DNA of 64,000 bases from the NCBI GenBank assembly GCA_036677425.1, contig JARFVT010000013.1, forward strand, positions 2,073,122-2,137,121, read 5' to 3'. Shown one piece after another: positions 18,715 through 28,620 of the stretch (position 1 is the stretch's first letter; every line of letters starts with the position of its first letter). The stretch is from JARFVT01 sp036677425 (GTDB lineage Bacteria > Pseudomonadota > Alphaproteobacteria > UBA8366 > Aestuariispiraceae). The position numbers and the translations under genes were made by a program. Below the pieces are notes generated by a model. The model was given only the letters and a program-made list of their open reading frames with translations. It did no database searches and was not told where the DNA came from.

Positions 18715-20484
18715 ATGACAAATATTAAAGATTATAATAACGGCAATATATTAAATAATGAAATAACTGATCGCCGTGAAAGGTTATCAGGCCGTCGCAT
18801 CAGCGAACAAATGACACATAGACTGATCGCTCTAGGAATTGCTTTATCTTCAGAACGCGATATAAACCGTTTGCTTGAAATAATTTTATTAGAGGCAAAA
18901 GAAATATGTAATGCCGATGGCGGCACGCTTTATTTAGTATCCGACGATGAAGAAACATTGTCTTTTGAAATAATTATTAATGACAGCCTAAATATAGCCA
19001 TGGGTGGAACAACTGGCAAAGATATAACTTTTCCACCAATCGCATTATTTAAAGACGGTAATGCAAATTTAAATAATGTTGCATCGGCCGTATTTCATAA
19101 TCGCAAAATAAGCAATATTAACGACGCATATGAAGATAAATCATATGATTTTAGCGGCACAAAATCTTTTGATAAAAATACGGGATATAGATCAAAGTCA
19201 TTCTTGACTGTGCCGTTAATAAATAATGATGATGAAGTAATTGGCATATTACAATTGATAAATGCCAGAGATGAAAACGGAAAAACAATTCATTTTACTT
19301 CTTCACTTCAACCAGTAATTGAGTCATTAACCAGCCAAGCCGCAGTTTCCGTTGAAAATCAACAATTAATCAAAGCCCAGCAGCAATTATGGAATTCATT
19401 AATTGAAATGTTAGCATCGGCAATCGATGAGAAATCTCCATATACGGGTGGACATTGCCAACGGGTTCCAGAAATAACCAAAATGTTAGCCCAAGAAGCA
19501 TGCAAATCCAACGATGGGATATTTACTGATTTTAATTTAAATAAAAATGAATGGTATGAATTGCATGTGGCGGCATGGTTGCATGATTGCGGTAAAATAA
19601 TAACCCCAGAACATATTGTTGATAAGGCTTCAAAATTAGAAACTATTTATAATCGTATTCATGAAGTCAGGGCAAGGTTTGAAATTTTACGACGCGATGC
19701 GGAAATTAAATATTTAAAAAAATGTATGGCTGGCAATGATAAGATCAAAGCAGAAACCGAATTTAATGCAACAACTATACGTCTTGAAAAAGAATTTGCA
19801 TTTATCGCCGAGACAAATATTGGTGGTGAATTTATGGATGATGAAGATATTGAATATCTAAAACTCATTGGTAAGCAACAATGGACAAGATATTTTAGTC
19901 GTAAACAAGGCCTTAGCCCAGCTGAGGAACAGCAGGCTGTTGATAATCCACATCCTGAAGCACCCGCCACAGAATATTTATTAGCCGACTTAGAGCAGCA
20001 TAAAATCGATAGATATAATACGGGAGAAATATATAACCTTTCAATTAAGCGCGGCACATTAACCGCAGAGGAAAGATTAACAATCAACGCCCATATTACC
20101 GATACCATAAATATGCTAAACAAACTACCATTCCCTAAAAAAATGCGCCATGTCTCTGAATATGCTGGTGGTCATCATGAAAAAATGGACGGCACAGGAT
20201 ATCCTAAGGGGCTTAAACGCGATGAAATGTCAATACCCGCTCGCATCATGGCAATCGCAGATATTTACGAAGCGTTAACTGCTGATGATAGGCCATATAA
20301 GAAGGCCAAAACCATTAGTGAATCTTTATATATAATGTCTAATATGGCAAAGACATATCATATTGATATAGATATATTTAATTTATTTTTAACATCAAAT
20401 ACATGGAAAAATTATGCTAAAAAATTCCTATCACCACAACAAATTGATAATGTAGATATTAAAGATTATATCATTAAAGAATAA
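18715..20484 (+). CDS. GAF and HD-GYP domain phosphohydrolase with an internal insertion
   Basis: A 589-residue signalling protein with a GAF sensor domain (about 45-215), then an HD-GYP domain of the cyclic-di-GMP phosphodiesterase class. The catalytic HD pair is at 290-291 (HDCGK) and the GYP at 495-497 (DGTGYP). The roughly 200 residues between them are well over the spacing of compact HD-GYP domains, because of a helical insertion (about 325-450) of unknown role. No membrane segment is seen, so it should be cytosolic. It follows the MBL-fold hydrolase and is convergent with the HIT gene. Confidence 0.88.
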   Translation: MTNIKDYNNGNILNNEITDRRERLSGRRISEQMTHRLIALGIALSSERDINRLLEIILLEAKEICNADGGTLYLVSDDEETLSFEIIINDSLNIAMGGTTGKDITFPPIALFKDGNANLNNVASAVFHNRKISNINDAYEDKSYDFSGTKSFDKNTGYRSKSFLTVPLINNDDEVIGILQLINARDENGKTIHFTSSLQPVIESLTSQAAVSVENQQLIKAQQQLWNSLIEMLASAIDEKSPYTGGHCQRVPEITKMLAQEACKSNDGIFTDFNLNKNEWYELHVAAWLHDCGKIITPEHIVDKASKLETIYNRIHEVRARFEILRRDAEIKYLKKCMAGNDKIKAETEFNATTIRLEKEFAFIAETNIGGEFMDDEDIEYLKLIGKQQWTRYFSRKQGLSPAEEQQAVDNPHPEAPATEYLLADLEQHKIDRYNTGEIYNLSIKRGTLTAEERLTINAHITDTINMLNKLPFPKKMRHVSEYAGGHHEKMDGTGYPKGLKRDEMSIPARIMAIADIYEALTADDRPYKKAKTISESLYIMSNMAKTYHIDIDIFNLFLTSNTWKNYAKKFLSPQQIDNVDIKDYIIKE

Positions 20485-20501
20485 TAAGATTAAAATAATA
20501 T

Positions 20502-20906
20502 TTATATAATATTATTAATGCATTCGCATTGTGCTGCCGCGCTGGCTTCATCATATTCAATCATATCACCATGCCACCACACAGGGTTTGGCCAAGCGTC
20601 ATCATCAAAATAACGACCGATAATATGAATATGCAATTGTGAAACCATATTACCAAGCGCACCAATATTAATTTTATCCAATGAGAACTCAACCGTCATT
20701 GATTTTGATAAATTGCTAATTTCATCTATTAATAAATATCTATCACTATCATTTAATTGGTAAATTTCTTTTATATCATTCTTTCTTGGCACAAGAATAA
20801 CCCATGGATAGCGGCAATCATTCATTAATAACAACCGCGATAATTTCATATCGGCGATAAAATAAGTATCATCATCTAATCTGTTATTTAATATGAAATC
20901 AGCCAT
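20502..20906 (-). CDS. HIT-like domain protein
   Basis: A 134-residue member of the histidine-triad superfamily, found in a diverged alphaproteobacterial form. The motif region reads VSQLHIHIIGRYFDD, so the first two histidines are kept but the third triad position is Ile, with Gly-Arg following. The WPNPVWWHGD motif after it is characteristic of this subgroup. Nucleotide phosphoramidase or hydrolase activity is possible but not certain. Convergent with the HD-GYP gene. Confidence 0.82.
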   Translation of the reverse strand: MADFILNNRLDDDTYFIADMKLSRLLLMNDCRYPWVILVPRKNDIKEIYQLNDSDRYLLIDEISNLSKSMTVEFSLDKINIGALGNMVSQLHIHIIGRYFDDDAWPNPVWWHGDMIEYDEASAAAQCECINNII

Positions 20907-20952
20907 GGTTAATTTTATTAAACTTTATTATTAAATTAAACTTATTACAAAT

Positions 20953-21687
20953 TTATGATTTACGGAAAACCCAATTGGCAGCAAAACCAGCAATCGCCGC
21001 AATCAATATGGCAATAATACCATAAAGAGCCGAATATTGATGGGCAAAACTATATATTTCCGCACCTAAGCCAACTTTATTGATGAATAATGGCGTTGTT
21101 GTTGCGCTTTTTACTTCACCGTTATTAATAAGCAATGTTTCAATAATATATGTTCCCGTTGGCACATTAACAGGAAATATAACGCTGCTGCGAAATAATT
21201 CCCCGCCGCGACGCTGCACTATACTAGGTTTAATCGAATAAAGCCCAGCCTTCTGTTTATTTCTAATAAGCGCTTGCCTAAATGGACTTATATGCCGCTT
21301 TGGTAAATCCTCAACCGCATTAAACCTTACATTATCAGAACCAATTTCATGACGTTGTCTTGCCGATAATGGCAAACCAAAAAATTTAGTATTAGTTATC
21401 GCCATATGATAAAATGATGGTACGCCTTCAAATGTAACAGATTTTTCATTCATCCAAATGCCACCAATTCGTGCCTTTTTTCTTGTTATAACTTTTTCTC
21501 TTGGCCCTTTAACAGTAATAACAATTGTGCCTTCGCCATCTGTAGAGCCAAATAATAATAATTCAGTACCAGTGAAGCTGGTAGTGATAGAAATCATATG
21601 TTTTGATAAATCGGCAACTAATAATTCAGCTTTTTCTATTAGAGGAAAATGAATGATGATAGCAATTAGGATTAATATAAAACGCAT
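20953..21687 (-). CDS. TIGR02186-type membrane-anchored protein
   Basis: A secreted or membrane-anchored protein of about 245 residues with an N-terminal signal segment, a beta-rich extracytoplasmic domain and a C-terminal membrane helix (YGIIAILIAAIAGFAANWVF) followed by a short basic tail. This matches the TIGR02186 family, which habitually sits next to a TauE/SafE permease. The ATG at 21687 begins the signal peptide; a TTG at 21696 overlapping the stop of tauE is an alternative start. Function is unknown, with a role in sulfur compound export or sensing inferred from context. Confidence 0.75.
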   Translation of the reverse strand: MRFILILIAIIIHFPLIEKAELLVADLSKHMISITTSFTGTELLLFGSTDGEGTIVITVKGPREKVITRKKARIGGIWMNEKSVTFEGVPSFYHMAITNTKFFGLPLSARQRHEIGSDNVRFNAVEDLPKRHISPFRQALIRNKQKAGLYSIKPSIVQRRGGELFRSSVIFPVNVPTGTYIIETLLINNGEVKSATTTPLFINKVGLGAEIYSFAHQYSALYGIIAILIAAIAGFAANWVFRKS

Positions 21688-21692
21688 GTTGA

Positions 21693-22616
21693 TCAATGCC
21701 CACCACTTAGGCCAATTGAAAAAACATCATCTGGCGTTAAGATAAGATCAAATATTATTTTACCACACACCATTAACACCATAACTGCTAATAATATGCG
21801 TAATTGTTCGCCATTTAATTTTGTACCAACCCTTGTACCAATTTGCGCGCCAATGACGCCACCAATCAATAACAATACCGCCAACATAATATCAACGGTC
21901 TGGTTCATATATGATTGTAAAAAAGTCGCATTAGCAGTTACGAATATTATTTGAAATAATGACGTGCCAATAACAACATTTGTCGGCATGCCAAGCAGAT
22001 AAATCATTGCAGGAACCATAACGAAACCACCGCCAACACCCATTATCGCACTTAAAATACCAACAAAACAACCAATCACCAATGGCAATAAGGCACTGAT
22101 ATATAACTTAGACTTACGAAACCGCATTTTAAATGGCAGGCCGTGCAGCCAGTTATGTTGATGTAATTTACGAGCTTTTGCGGCAGTTCCACGGCGTTTA
22201 ACAAACATTGCCCGAAGCCCTTCAACAAGCATTAATGAACCAATTATTCCTAAAAAAACCACATAGGATAATTTAATTACCAGATCAATTTGACCAAGCG
22301 TTCGCAGCCATGCAAATATCCAAACACCAGCGGTCGAGCCAATCACACCACCAACAAGCAATATTGATCCCATTTTAAAATCAACATTATTACGTCGCCA
22401 ATGTGCCAATACGCCCGATACAGATGATGCAACAATTTGGTTGGCTTCGGTTGCAACGGCAACCGGTGATGGGATGCCAATGAACATTAATAATGGCGTC
22501 ATCAAAAACCCGCCGCCAACGCCAAAAATACCTGATAACATACCAACGCCAACGCCCATGCCTAATATTATAAAAATATTGACCGAAACTTCTGCTATGG
22601 GTAAATAGACATTCAT
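21693..22616 (-). CDS. TauE/SafE family permease (putative sulfite/sulfonate exporter)
   Basis: A 307-residue polytopic membrane protein with the duplicated glycine-rich TauE/SafE signatures GMLSGIFGVGGGFLMTPLL near residues 25-45 and GILSAIMGVGGGFVMVPAM around 190. Family members export sulfite, sulfoacetate or related anions. It is translationally coupled to the TIGR02186 gene (overlapping or abutting) and divergent from tusA, a sulfur carrier gene, which supports a sulfur theme. The actual substrate is not determinable. Confidence 0.88.
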   Translation of the reverse strand: MNVYLPIAEVSVNIFIILGMGVGVGMLSGIFGVGGGFLMTPLLMFIGIPSPVAVATEANQIVASSVSGVLAHWRRNNVDFKMGSILLVGGVIGSTAGVWIFAWLRTLGQIDLVIKLSYVVFLGIIGSLMLVEGLRAMFVKRRGTAAKARKLHQHNWLHGLPFKMRFRKSKLYISALLPLVIGCFVGILSAIMGVGGGFVMVPAMIYLLGMPTNVVIGTSLFQIIFVTANATFLQSYMNQTVDIMLAVLLLIGGVIGAQIGTRVGTKLNGEQLRILLAVMVLMVCGKIIFDLILTPDDVFSIGLSGGH

Positions 22617-22728
22617 ATATTTAACTATTTCATAATATTTTAAAAGTTAGATTATTAAACTAATATAACAGCAAATGTTAATCTTTTATTTAGGGCTATT
22701 ACCCCAAATAAAATTTATAAGGATAATG

Positions 22729-22950
22729 ATGAAAAAGCAAGTATTAGACGCGATAGGGCTATTATGCCCATTACCAGTCTTAAAAGCTGCCAAATTACTA
22801 AAAACTATGAATAATGGCGATATATTAGATATCATGGCAACTGACCCTGGTTCAAAAGAAGATTTTAAAAATTTTTGTCTCGCCAAGGGATATCAATTAA
22901 TTAAAAACACCGAACTTGACGGCATATTAAGTTATCAAATAAAAAAATAA
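22729..22950 (+). CDS. tusA: Sulfur carrier protein TusA family
   Basis: A small sulfurtransferase-type carrier of about 73 residues. The signature LDAIGLLCPLPVLKAAKLLKTM contains the active Cys of the CPxP motif that carries a persulfide. The frame is open from 22675, but the tandem ATG at 22726/22729 has AAGGA upstream; 22729 gives the better spacing. It is divergent from the TauE gene and convergent with lysK. TusA proteins feed sulfur to tRNA thiolation and other pathways; here the neighbouring TauE/TIGR02186 pair also suggests sulfur traffic. Confidence 0.9.
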   Translation: MKKQVLDAIGLLCPLPVLKAAKLLKTMNNGDILDIMATDPGSKEDFKNFCLAKGYQLIKNTELDGILSYQIKK

Positions 22951-22958
22951 TAATTGAT

Positions 22959-24536
22959 TTATTTGCCAAGCTTGTCCTCAATTAACCGACATGTTTCATC
23001 AATGCCATAAAGGGCAATGAATGATCCCATGCGCGGCCCTTGTTGTTGGCCTAATAAAATATGATAACATGCCTTGAACCAATCGCGTAGATTATCATAT
23101 TGATGTATTTTGCCGATTTCAAAACTTTGGCTTTGAATATCACTGGCAGAGCTATCTTTTGCTATATCATTCATCATTGCCAATAAATCTTCCAGTGCTG
23201 CGCGGTCTATGCCGGTTGGCAGTAGAAATTCTTTATATGGCTTAACAAAGTCACGGTAATAAGCAATGGCATAACCAACCATTTTATCCAACATTGGATT
23301 GTCGATGGCATTAGCAGCAGCATCATATTTTGAGATAAAGCCCCATAATATTTGCTTATCTTCGCTATTACAAACCGCAACCAAATTTAATAATAATGCA
23401 AAGGATAGCGGATGTTTTTCCGCTGGTAAATCGCCATTATGAATATGCCATAACGGGCTTTCTAATTTTGCCGCCGCGTCTAATTTGGAAAATTTTTCGC
23501 TATGTTGAAGATACTCATCAACATTTTTTGGTATTATATCGAAAAACAGCCGCTTGCCAGTTTTCGGCTTAACATACATGAATAATGATAGGCTTTCAGG
23601 CGGGGCATATTTTAACCAATCTTCGATAGTTAGGCCATTGCCCTTTGATTTTGAAATTTTTTCACCATTCTCATCGAGAAATAATTCATAAGTTAATGTC
23701 TCCGGTGGTTTTGCCCCCAAGGCACGGGTTATTTTGGTCGATAATTTCACCGAATCGATTAAGTCTTTACCCGACATTTCATAATCCACGCCAAGCGCCG
23801 CCCAACGCATGCCCCAATCAGGTTTCCATTGTAATTTGACCTTGCCACCTGTAACTCTGGTTTCTATTTTCTCACCATCTTCGCGTAAATAAATAATTGT
23901 ACCAGCATCGGGATTAGTTTCAATCACTGGAACTTGTAAAACATTACCAGTTTTTTCGCATATGGGTAAAAATGGGCTATAGCTTTGACGGCGTTCCTCG
24001 CGCAATGATGGCAGCATAATTTTTTGAATGGCATCATAATTACGTAATATATTTAATAATTCCGTGTCAAATTTGCCCGATCGATAAAAATCGGTCGAGC
24101 TTTTAAACTCATAATCAAAACCGAATTGATCTAAAAATGCGCGTAGACTGGCATTATTATGATCAGCAAAACTATCATGACAGCCAAATGGATCAGGCAC
24201 AGTGGTTAATGGCTTATTTAAATATTGATGCAACATATCTTGATTAGGTACATTATTTGGCACTTTACGTAGCCCATCCATATCATCAGAAAATGCAAAT
24301 AGCTTGGTCGGTATATCCGATATCATTTCAAATGCATTACGCACCATTGTTGTGCGTAGAACCTCGCCAAATGTGCCAATATGCGGCAATCCAGATGGAC
24401 CATAACCTGTTTCAAATAAAACATAGCCCTTTTTTGGTGGTGCTTTAGTAACGCGTTTTAAAATTTTTGATGCCTCTTGAAATGGCCATGCTTTGGCATT
24501 TAGGGCTAGATCAGATAATTCGCGTATGTTCGACAT
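22959..24536 (-). CDS. lysK: Lysyl-tRNA synthetase, class I
   Basis: Charges tRNA(Lys). This is the class I Rossmann-type enzyme, as is usual in alphaproteobacteria, not the class II LysS. The HIGH-type motif reads GLPHIGTFGE and the KMSKS-type motif KISKSKG (around residue 293). The length of 525 residues is standard. It is convergent with tusA and divergent from the DinG-type gene. Confidence 0.95.
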   Translation of the reverse strand: MSNIRELSDLALNAKAWPFQEASKILKRVTKAPPKKGYVLFETGYGPSGLPHIGTFGEVLRTTMVRNAFEMISDIPTKLFAFSDDMDGLRKVPNNVPNQDMLHQYLNKPLTTVPDPFGCHDSFADHNNASLRAFLDQFGFDYEFKSSTDFYRSGKFDTELLNILRNYDAIQKIMLPSLREERRQSYSPFLPICEKTGNVLQVPVIETNPDAGTIIYLREDGEKIETRVTGGKVKLQWKPDWGMRWAALGVDYEMSGKDLIDSVKLSTKITRALGAKPPETLTYELFLDENGEKISKSKGNGLTIEDWLKYAPPESLSLFMYVKPKTGKRLFFDIIPKNVDEYLQHSEKFSKLDAAAKLESPLWHIHNGDLPAEKHPLSFALLLNLVAVCNSEDKQILWGFISKYDAAANAIDNPMLDKMVGYAIAYYRDFVKPYKEFLLPTGIDRAALEDLLAMMNDIAKDSSASDIQSQSFEIGKIHQYDNLRDWFKACYHILLGQQQGPRMGSFIALYGIDETCRLIEDKLGK

Positions 24537-24671
24537 TATATATTTCTTTTCATATTAAAATTATTATTTTATAATTTTGCTGTAAATTATGGTGAAATTA
24601 ATAGCAAAAAGCCACAAGGTCAATAAGATGATTAATAATGATAAACAATGAATTTAATCGATGAGCAGTGA

Positions 24672-27485
24672 ATGCCACCAATAACCATACCAGAAGCAAC
24701 AATATTTTCATTGAGCGTTAATAATTTTGACGCAATTAATAATGACGGCGAGATAATATCTGGCGATCTGCGGACTGCGACAAAATTTATTGCCGATTAT
24801 AATGCTAATAAAAAAATGTTGATATTATGTCATATGCCATCAATTGCTAAACGGTTAAATATTAAACCATTTGCCGCCTATGATCTTTTGGAAATATTCG
24901 CCTTTGTTAAACCCGCATGTTTCACATTGCCAAATATATCTGGCTTAATTAACGCCTGTGGCCTAATGAGAGACTGTGATTTTTCTGTTCCTGAAAGATC
25001 AGCAGATTATCCATTGGTGATGCGAGAATTGGTAATTTTTTTACTGCAAGAATTAGCCGAAGATAAAAACCCCGATAGATTAAAACCGATTGTTTGGGCT
25101 ATGGCGCGTGGTGGTTGGTCATGGGCGGCGGTGATATTATTGGCATTGGGCGAGGATCAAGGCAATGCCCAAGCATATGATTTAGCTAATAGTAAAAATA
25201 TTAATAAAAACATAAAGCCAAGCCTTAATATTTGGCACCGGCTGAAAGAATGGCAGGATGAAGCCCCCTTGCCGGCCCCCGGCAACCACCCTATACACCC
25301 GCCTGAAACCCGTCAAAGGCTTGCTGATTTATTAAAATATAATGCCGAACAGCGACCAACACAGGCAGATTTTGCCTCCGCAGTCAGTGGCGCATTTATC
25401 AACCCCATCGATGACAACCCCAATTTTATATTAGCCGAAGCAGGAACGGGAGTTGGCAAAACCCTTGGTTATATAGCCCATTCCAGCCTTTGGGCAGAAA
25501 AAAATCAATCACCAGTTTGGATATAAACCTATACCAGAAATTTGCAACATCAAATTGACGATGAATTAAGCCGACTTTATCCTGATGAAAAAATTAAAGC
25601 CAAAAAAGTCATCATTCGCAAAGGTCGTGAGAATTATTTATGCCTGCTTAATTTTGAAGATGAATGCCGTAACAGCAGCAGCGGCAATGGTAACAATTCA
25701 GCAATAATATTAGGGCTAATGGCAAGATGGATCGAATATAGCCGCAATGGAGATTTAAGCGGCGGCGATTTTCCAAGCTGGCTTAGCGATTTATTCGGTC
25801 ATAAATATAGCCGTGGGTTAAGCGATCGACGCGGTGAATGTATTCATAGCCTATGCAATCATTACAGCCGCTGTTTCATTGAAAATAATATCCGCCGCGC
25901 CAAACGCGCCGATTTAATAATCGCCAATCATGCCCTTGTTATGACCCAAGCCAGCAGCGGCGCATTGGATATGAGCGAGCATAATAATCATTTTATCTTT
26001 GATGAAGGCCATCATGTATTTGATGCCGCCGATAGCGCATTTTCCGCCCATCTTTCGGGGCAAGAAGGATGGGAAATGCGGCGTTGGCTTCGCGGCGTTG
26101 ACAGCGGCAATAAATCCCGTGCAAAGGGTTTAAAATCACGTTGTCAAGATTTATTGGGGGAGGATTCTGGTAATGCAAATGATACAGGCCATAGGGCATT
26201 AACTGATTTATTACATGCCGCATTATTTTTACCAAGCGAGGGCTGGCATGACCGCATTGCCACCGGTCGCCCCGTTGGCACAACCGAAGAATTTTTACTG
26301 GCGATTGGTAAATTATTATATGCCAGAGAAAATTCCAAAAATAACGGTAATGGTCATTATAGTATTGAAAGTGAAGCGGTTGATATTCCGCCTGAAATAA
26401 TCAAGCTGGCAAAGATATTAATAAAAAATATCAGCGATATATTACAGCCATTAAAAAAGCTGCAACAATGCCTAAAACAACGGCTTGATAGTGATGCCAA
26501 AGAATTAGATAGTCAAACCCGCGCCCGCATTGATTTAATATGCAGGTCATTAACATACCGTTGTCAATTAACCATGCAAGCATGGCAGCAAATGTTAAAA
26601 AACTTAATAAAAAACACCGATAATGATTTTGTCGATTGGTTGGCAATTGATCGTATTGATGGGCGTGATGTGGATATTGGCCTTTATCGCCATTGGATTG
26701 ATCCGACCATACCATTCATCGAACAGGTGGCAAAACCCGCCCATGCAATTGTTATAACATCGGCAACATTAACCGATGGTTCAGGCGATATTGAAAAAGA
26801 CTGGCAAGCAGCCGAAACCAGAACGGGGGCAAAATATTTAAATTCACCCGCCATTCGGGCTATTGTTGCCTCGCCATTTGACTATGCCAAACAAACCAAG
26901 GTTTTTATTATAAATGATGTTGCCAAAAATGAATTAAAATTGCTTGGCGCGGCCTATCGTGAATTAATGCTGGCAGCGGGCGGCGGCGCATTGGGGTTAT
27001 TCACCGCCATTTCGCGTCTTCGCGTGATTCATAAAAATATAAAAATACCATTAGAAAATGCGGGCATCCCGCTTTATTGCCAACATGTGGACGGTCTTAA
27101 TTTACCAAGCCTAATCGATATTTTTAGAGCCGAAGTCAATTCATGTCTGCTTGGCACTGATGCGGTGCGTGATGGCGTTGATGTGCCGGGGGAAAGCCTT
27201 CGAATGATAATTTTTGATCGTGTGCCTTGGCCTCGACCAACCATATTGCATAAGGCAAGAAGACAGGTTTTTGGCAAAAAAACCTATGATGATATGCTAT
27301 GCAGACTTAAATTAAAACAAGCATTCGGGCGTTTGATCCGCCGTAATGATGACAAGGGCGTATTTATCATGTTGGATGCAATGTTGCCATCAAGGCTGCT
27401 TGGTGCATTTCCCGAAGGGGTTGAGATCAAACGGCTTGGCTTGGCAGAAGCAATCACAAAATCCAAGGAGTTTTTAAGTCGCTGA
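24672..27485 (+). pseudogene. dinG: DinG/Rad3-type ATP-dependent helicase interrupted by one in-frame TAA
   Basis: The full frame is 938 codons, normal for a DinG-like superfamily 2 helicase with an iron-sulfur cluster. Codon 285 (25524-25526) is TAA, in the stretch VWI-stop-TYTRNLQHQ where related proteins have a Ser-Thr-Tyr-Thr motif; TCA to TAA would be a single change. Upstream is Walker A GTGVGKT (258-264). Downstream are the cluster cysteines, the DEGHH box, SATLTDG and the motif VI region QAFGRLIRR. Read literally, it gives two pieces that separate Walker A from the rest of the motor, so neither piece would be an active helicase. No other lesion is seen. Confidence 0.88.
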
Positions 27486-27535
27486 TTTTTAAATTATTGA
27501 TTTTCATATAATAATTATATAGCCATAAATTATGG

Positions 27536-27808
27536 TTATTCTGGCAACATATGGCGTATTTTCATTGGCAATATCGGGTCAATATCGGCCCATTTGGCAA
27601 ATTCTATTAAATCTGGCTCATGAGATAATAAATAATCCAGAATTCCCGCTTGAAATGCGGGGTCTGTTATCGCCGCAGCAATATCATCACTATCAAATCC
27701 TGTTAAGGAGAAAAAACGATACATGCGGTCATCATCTTCGGCGATGAATGCTAATGCCTTGATTGCCATATCTTCTGCTTGTTGAATTTTATGTTTATTA
27801 TTTTCCAT
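27536..27808 (-). CDS. DUF3572 family protein
   Basis: A 90-residue acidic helical protein matching the DUF3572 family, which is found mainly in alphaproteobacteria. Typical features are the early AIKALAFIAEDDDRMYRFFSLTGF segment and the central DPAFQAGILDYLL. The function is unknown. It is convergent with the DinG-type gene and divergent from the cupin-like gene. Confidence 0.82.
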   Translation of the reverse strand: MENNKHKIQQAEDMAIKALAFIAEDDDRMYRFFSLTGFDSDDIAAAITDPAFQAGILDYLLSHEPDLIEFAKWADIDPILPMKIRHMLPE

Positions 27809-27896
27809 ATTTAATTATAAGATATAATATCGATAAAATAAATATATTTGCATGCTTGATATTTTAATTATATGAATATGATTTTTATGGTGTAAT

Positions 27897-28592
27897 ATGA
27901 CAAAATATCGCTTCATACTTAGCGAAGATAATTTAAGCGCAGGTGGCTGGGCAGAATTTTCAACAGGTGGAGCAAGCCGCCTATTATTCTGTTTGCAAGG
28001 GTCAATAGGCCTTGGCGATTTTGGTATGCTATCCACCCATCAAGCCATTGTAATGCAAGGCACAAGCCGCATTAATACAGGCCATGATGGTGCAATATTA
28101 TGGCGTTGGGAATTATTACCGCTGGATCAAGAAATCGAAGATGATGTGGCGGGTTTGACCTCTAAACTCATTTCCGAAGTGGAATTAGAATTAGATGATA
28201 TGCAGGAATATATATTCCGCTGTCAAACATTGGGATTACCAGCAGGCGACCATATAGCCGAACATAATGTTTTAGGCCCAACATTTTCAGCAATTCTTGA
28301 AGGTAATATCACCTTAAACCGCCAAGGCCATTTACGCCATTTGGGTGCAATGGAAACATGGTTTGATGATGGTAAAGATGCGGTAAAATTTAATGTGGAA
28401 GAAGAAGATGCGGCAATAATAATAAAAGCACAATTATTACCATTAGAATTAAAAAATAAACCCGGAATATCATTCGTTAATAGCCAAGATAATGATATTA
28501 TAGATAATGATGAAATTAGCCGTAATGATGGTGGCGATGGCTTAACGCGACGATTTAATAAAATAAATAGCAATAATATTATTTTAATTTAA
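27897..28592 (+). CDS. Cupin-like hypothetical protein
   Basis: A 231-residue soluble protein with two beta-rich sections (about 10-85 and 105-185), each resembling a cupin-type barrel half with Gly-rich turns (LFCLQGSIGLGDFG; GAMETWFDDGKDAV). Metal-binding His patterns of classical cupins are not clear. The C-terminal 40 residues are an Asp/Asn-rich tail of low complexity. It lies 28 bases ahead of yaaA and may be cotranscribed. I do not recognise a named family. Confidence 0.65.
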   Translation: MTKYRFILSEDNLSAGGWAEFSTGGASRLLFCLQGSIGLGDFGMLSTHQAIVMQGTSRINTGHDGAILWRWELLPLDQEIEDDVAGLTSKLISEVELELDDMQEYIFRCQTLGLPAGDHIAEHNVLGPTFSAILEGNITLNRQGHLRHLGAMETWFDDGKDAVKFNVEEEDAAIIIKAQLLPLELKNKPGISFVNSQDNDIIDNDEISRNDGGDGLTRRFNKINSNNIILI

Positions 28593-28620
28593 TTCCTTTT
28601 AATTAAACAGGGGGTGTCAG

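Noticed and set aside
27897..28036. Minus-strand 73-codon frame over the start of the cupin-like gene
   Set aside because: It is antisense to a better-supported gene and extends into AT-rich intergenic DNA with no ribosome site.
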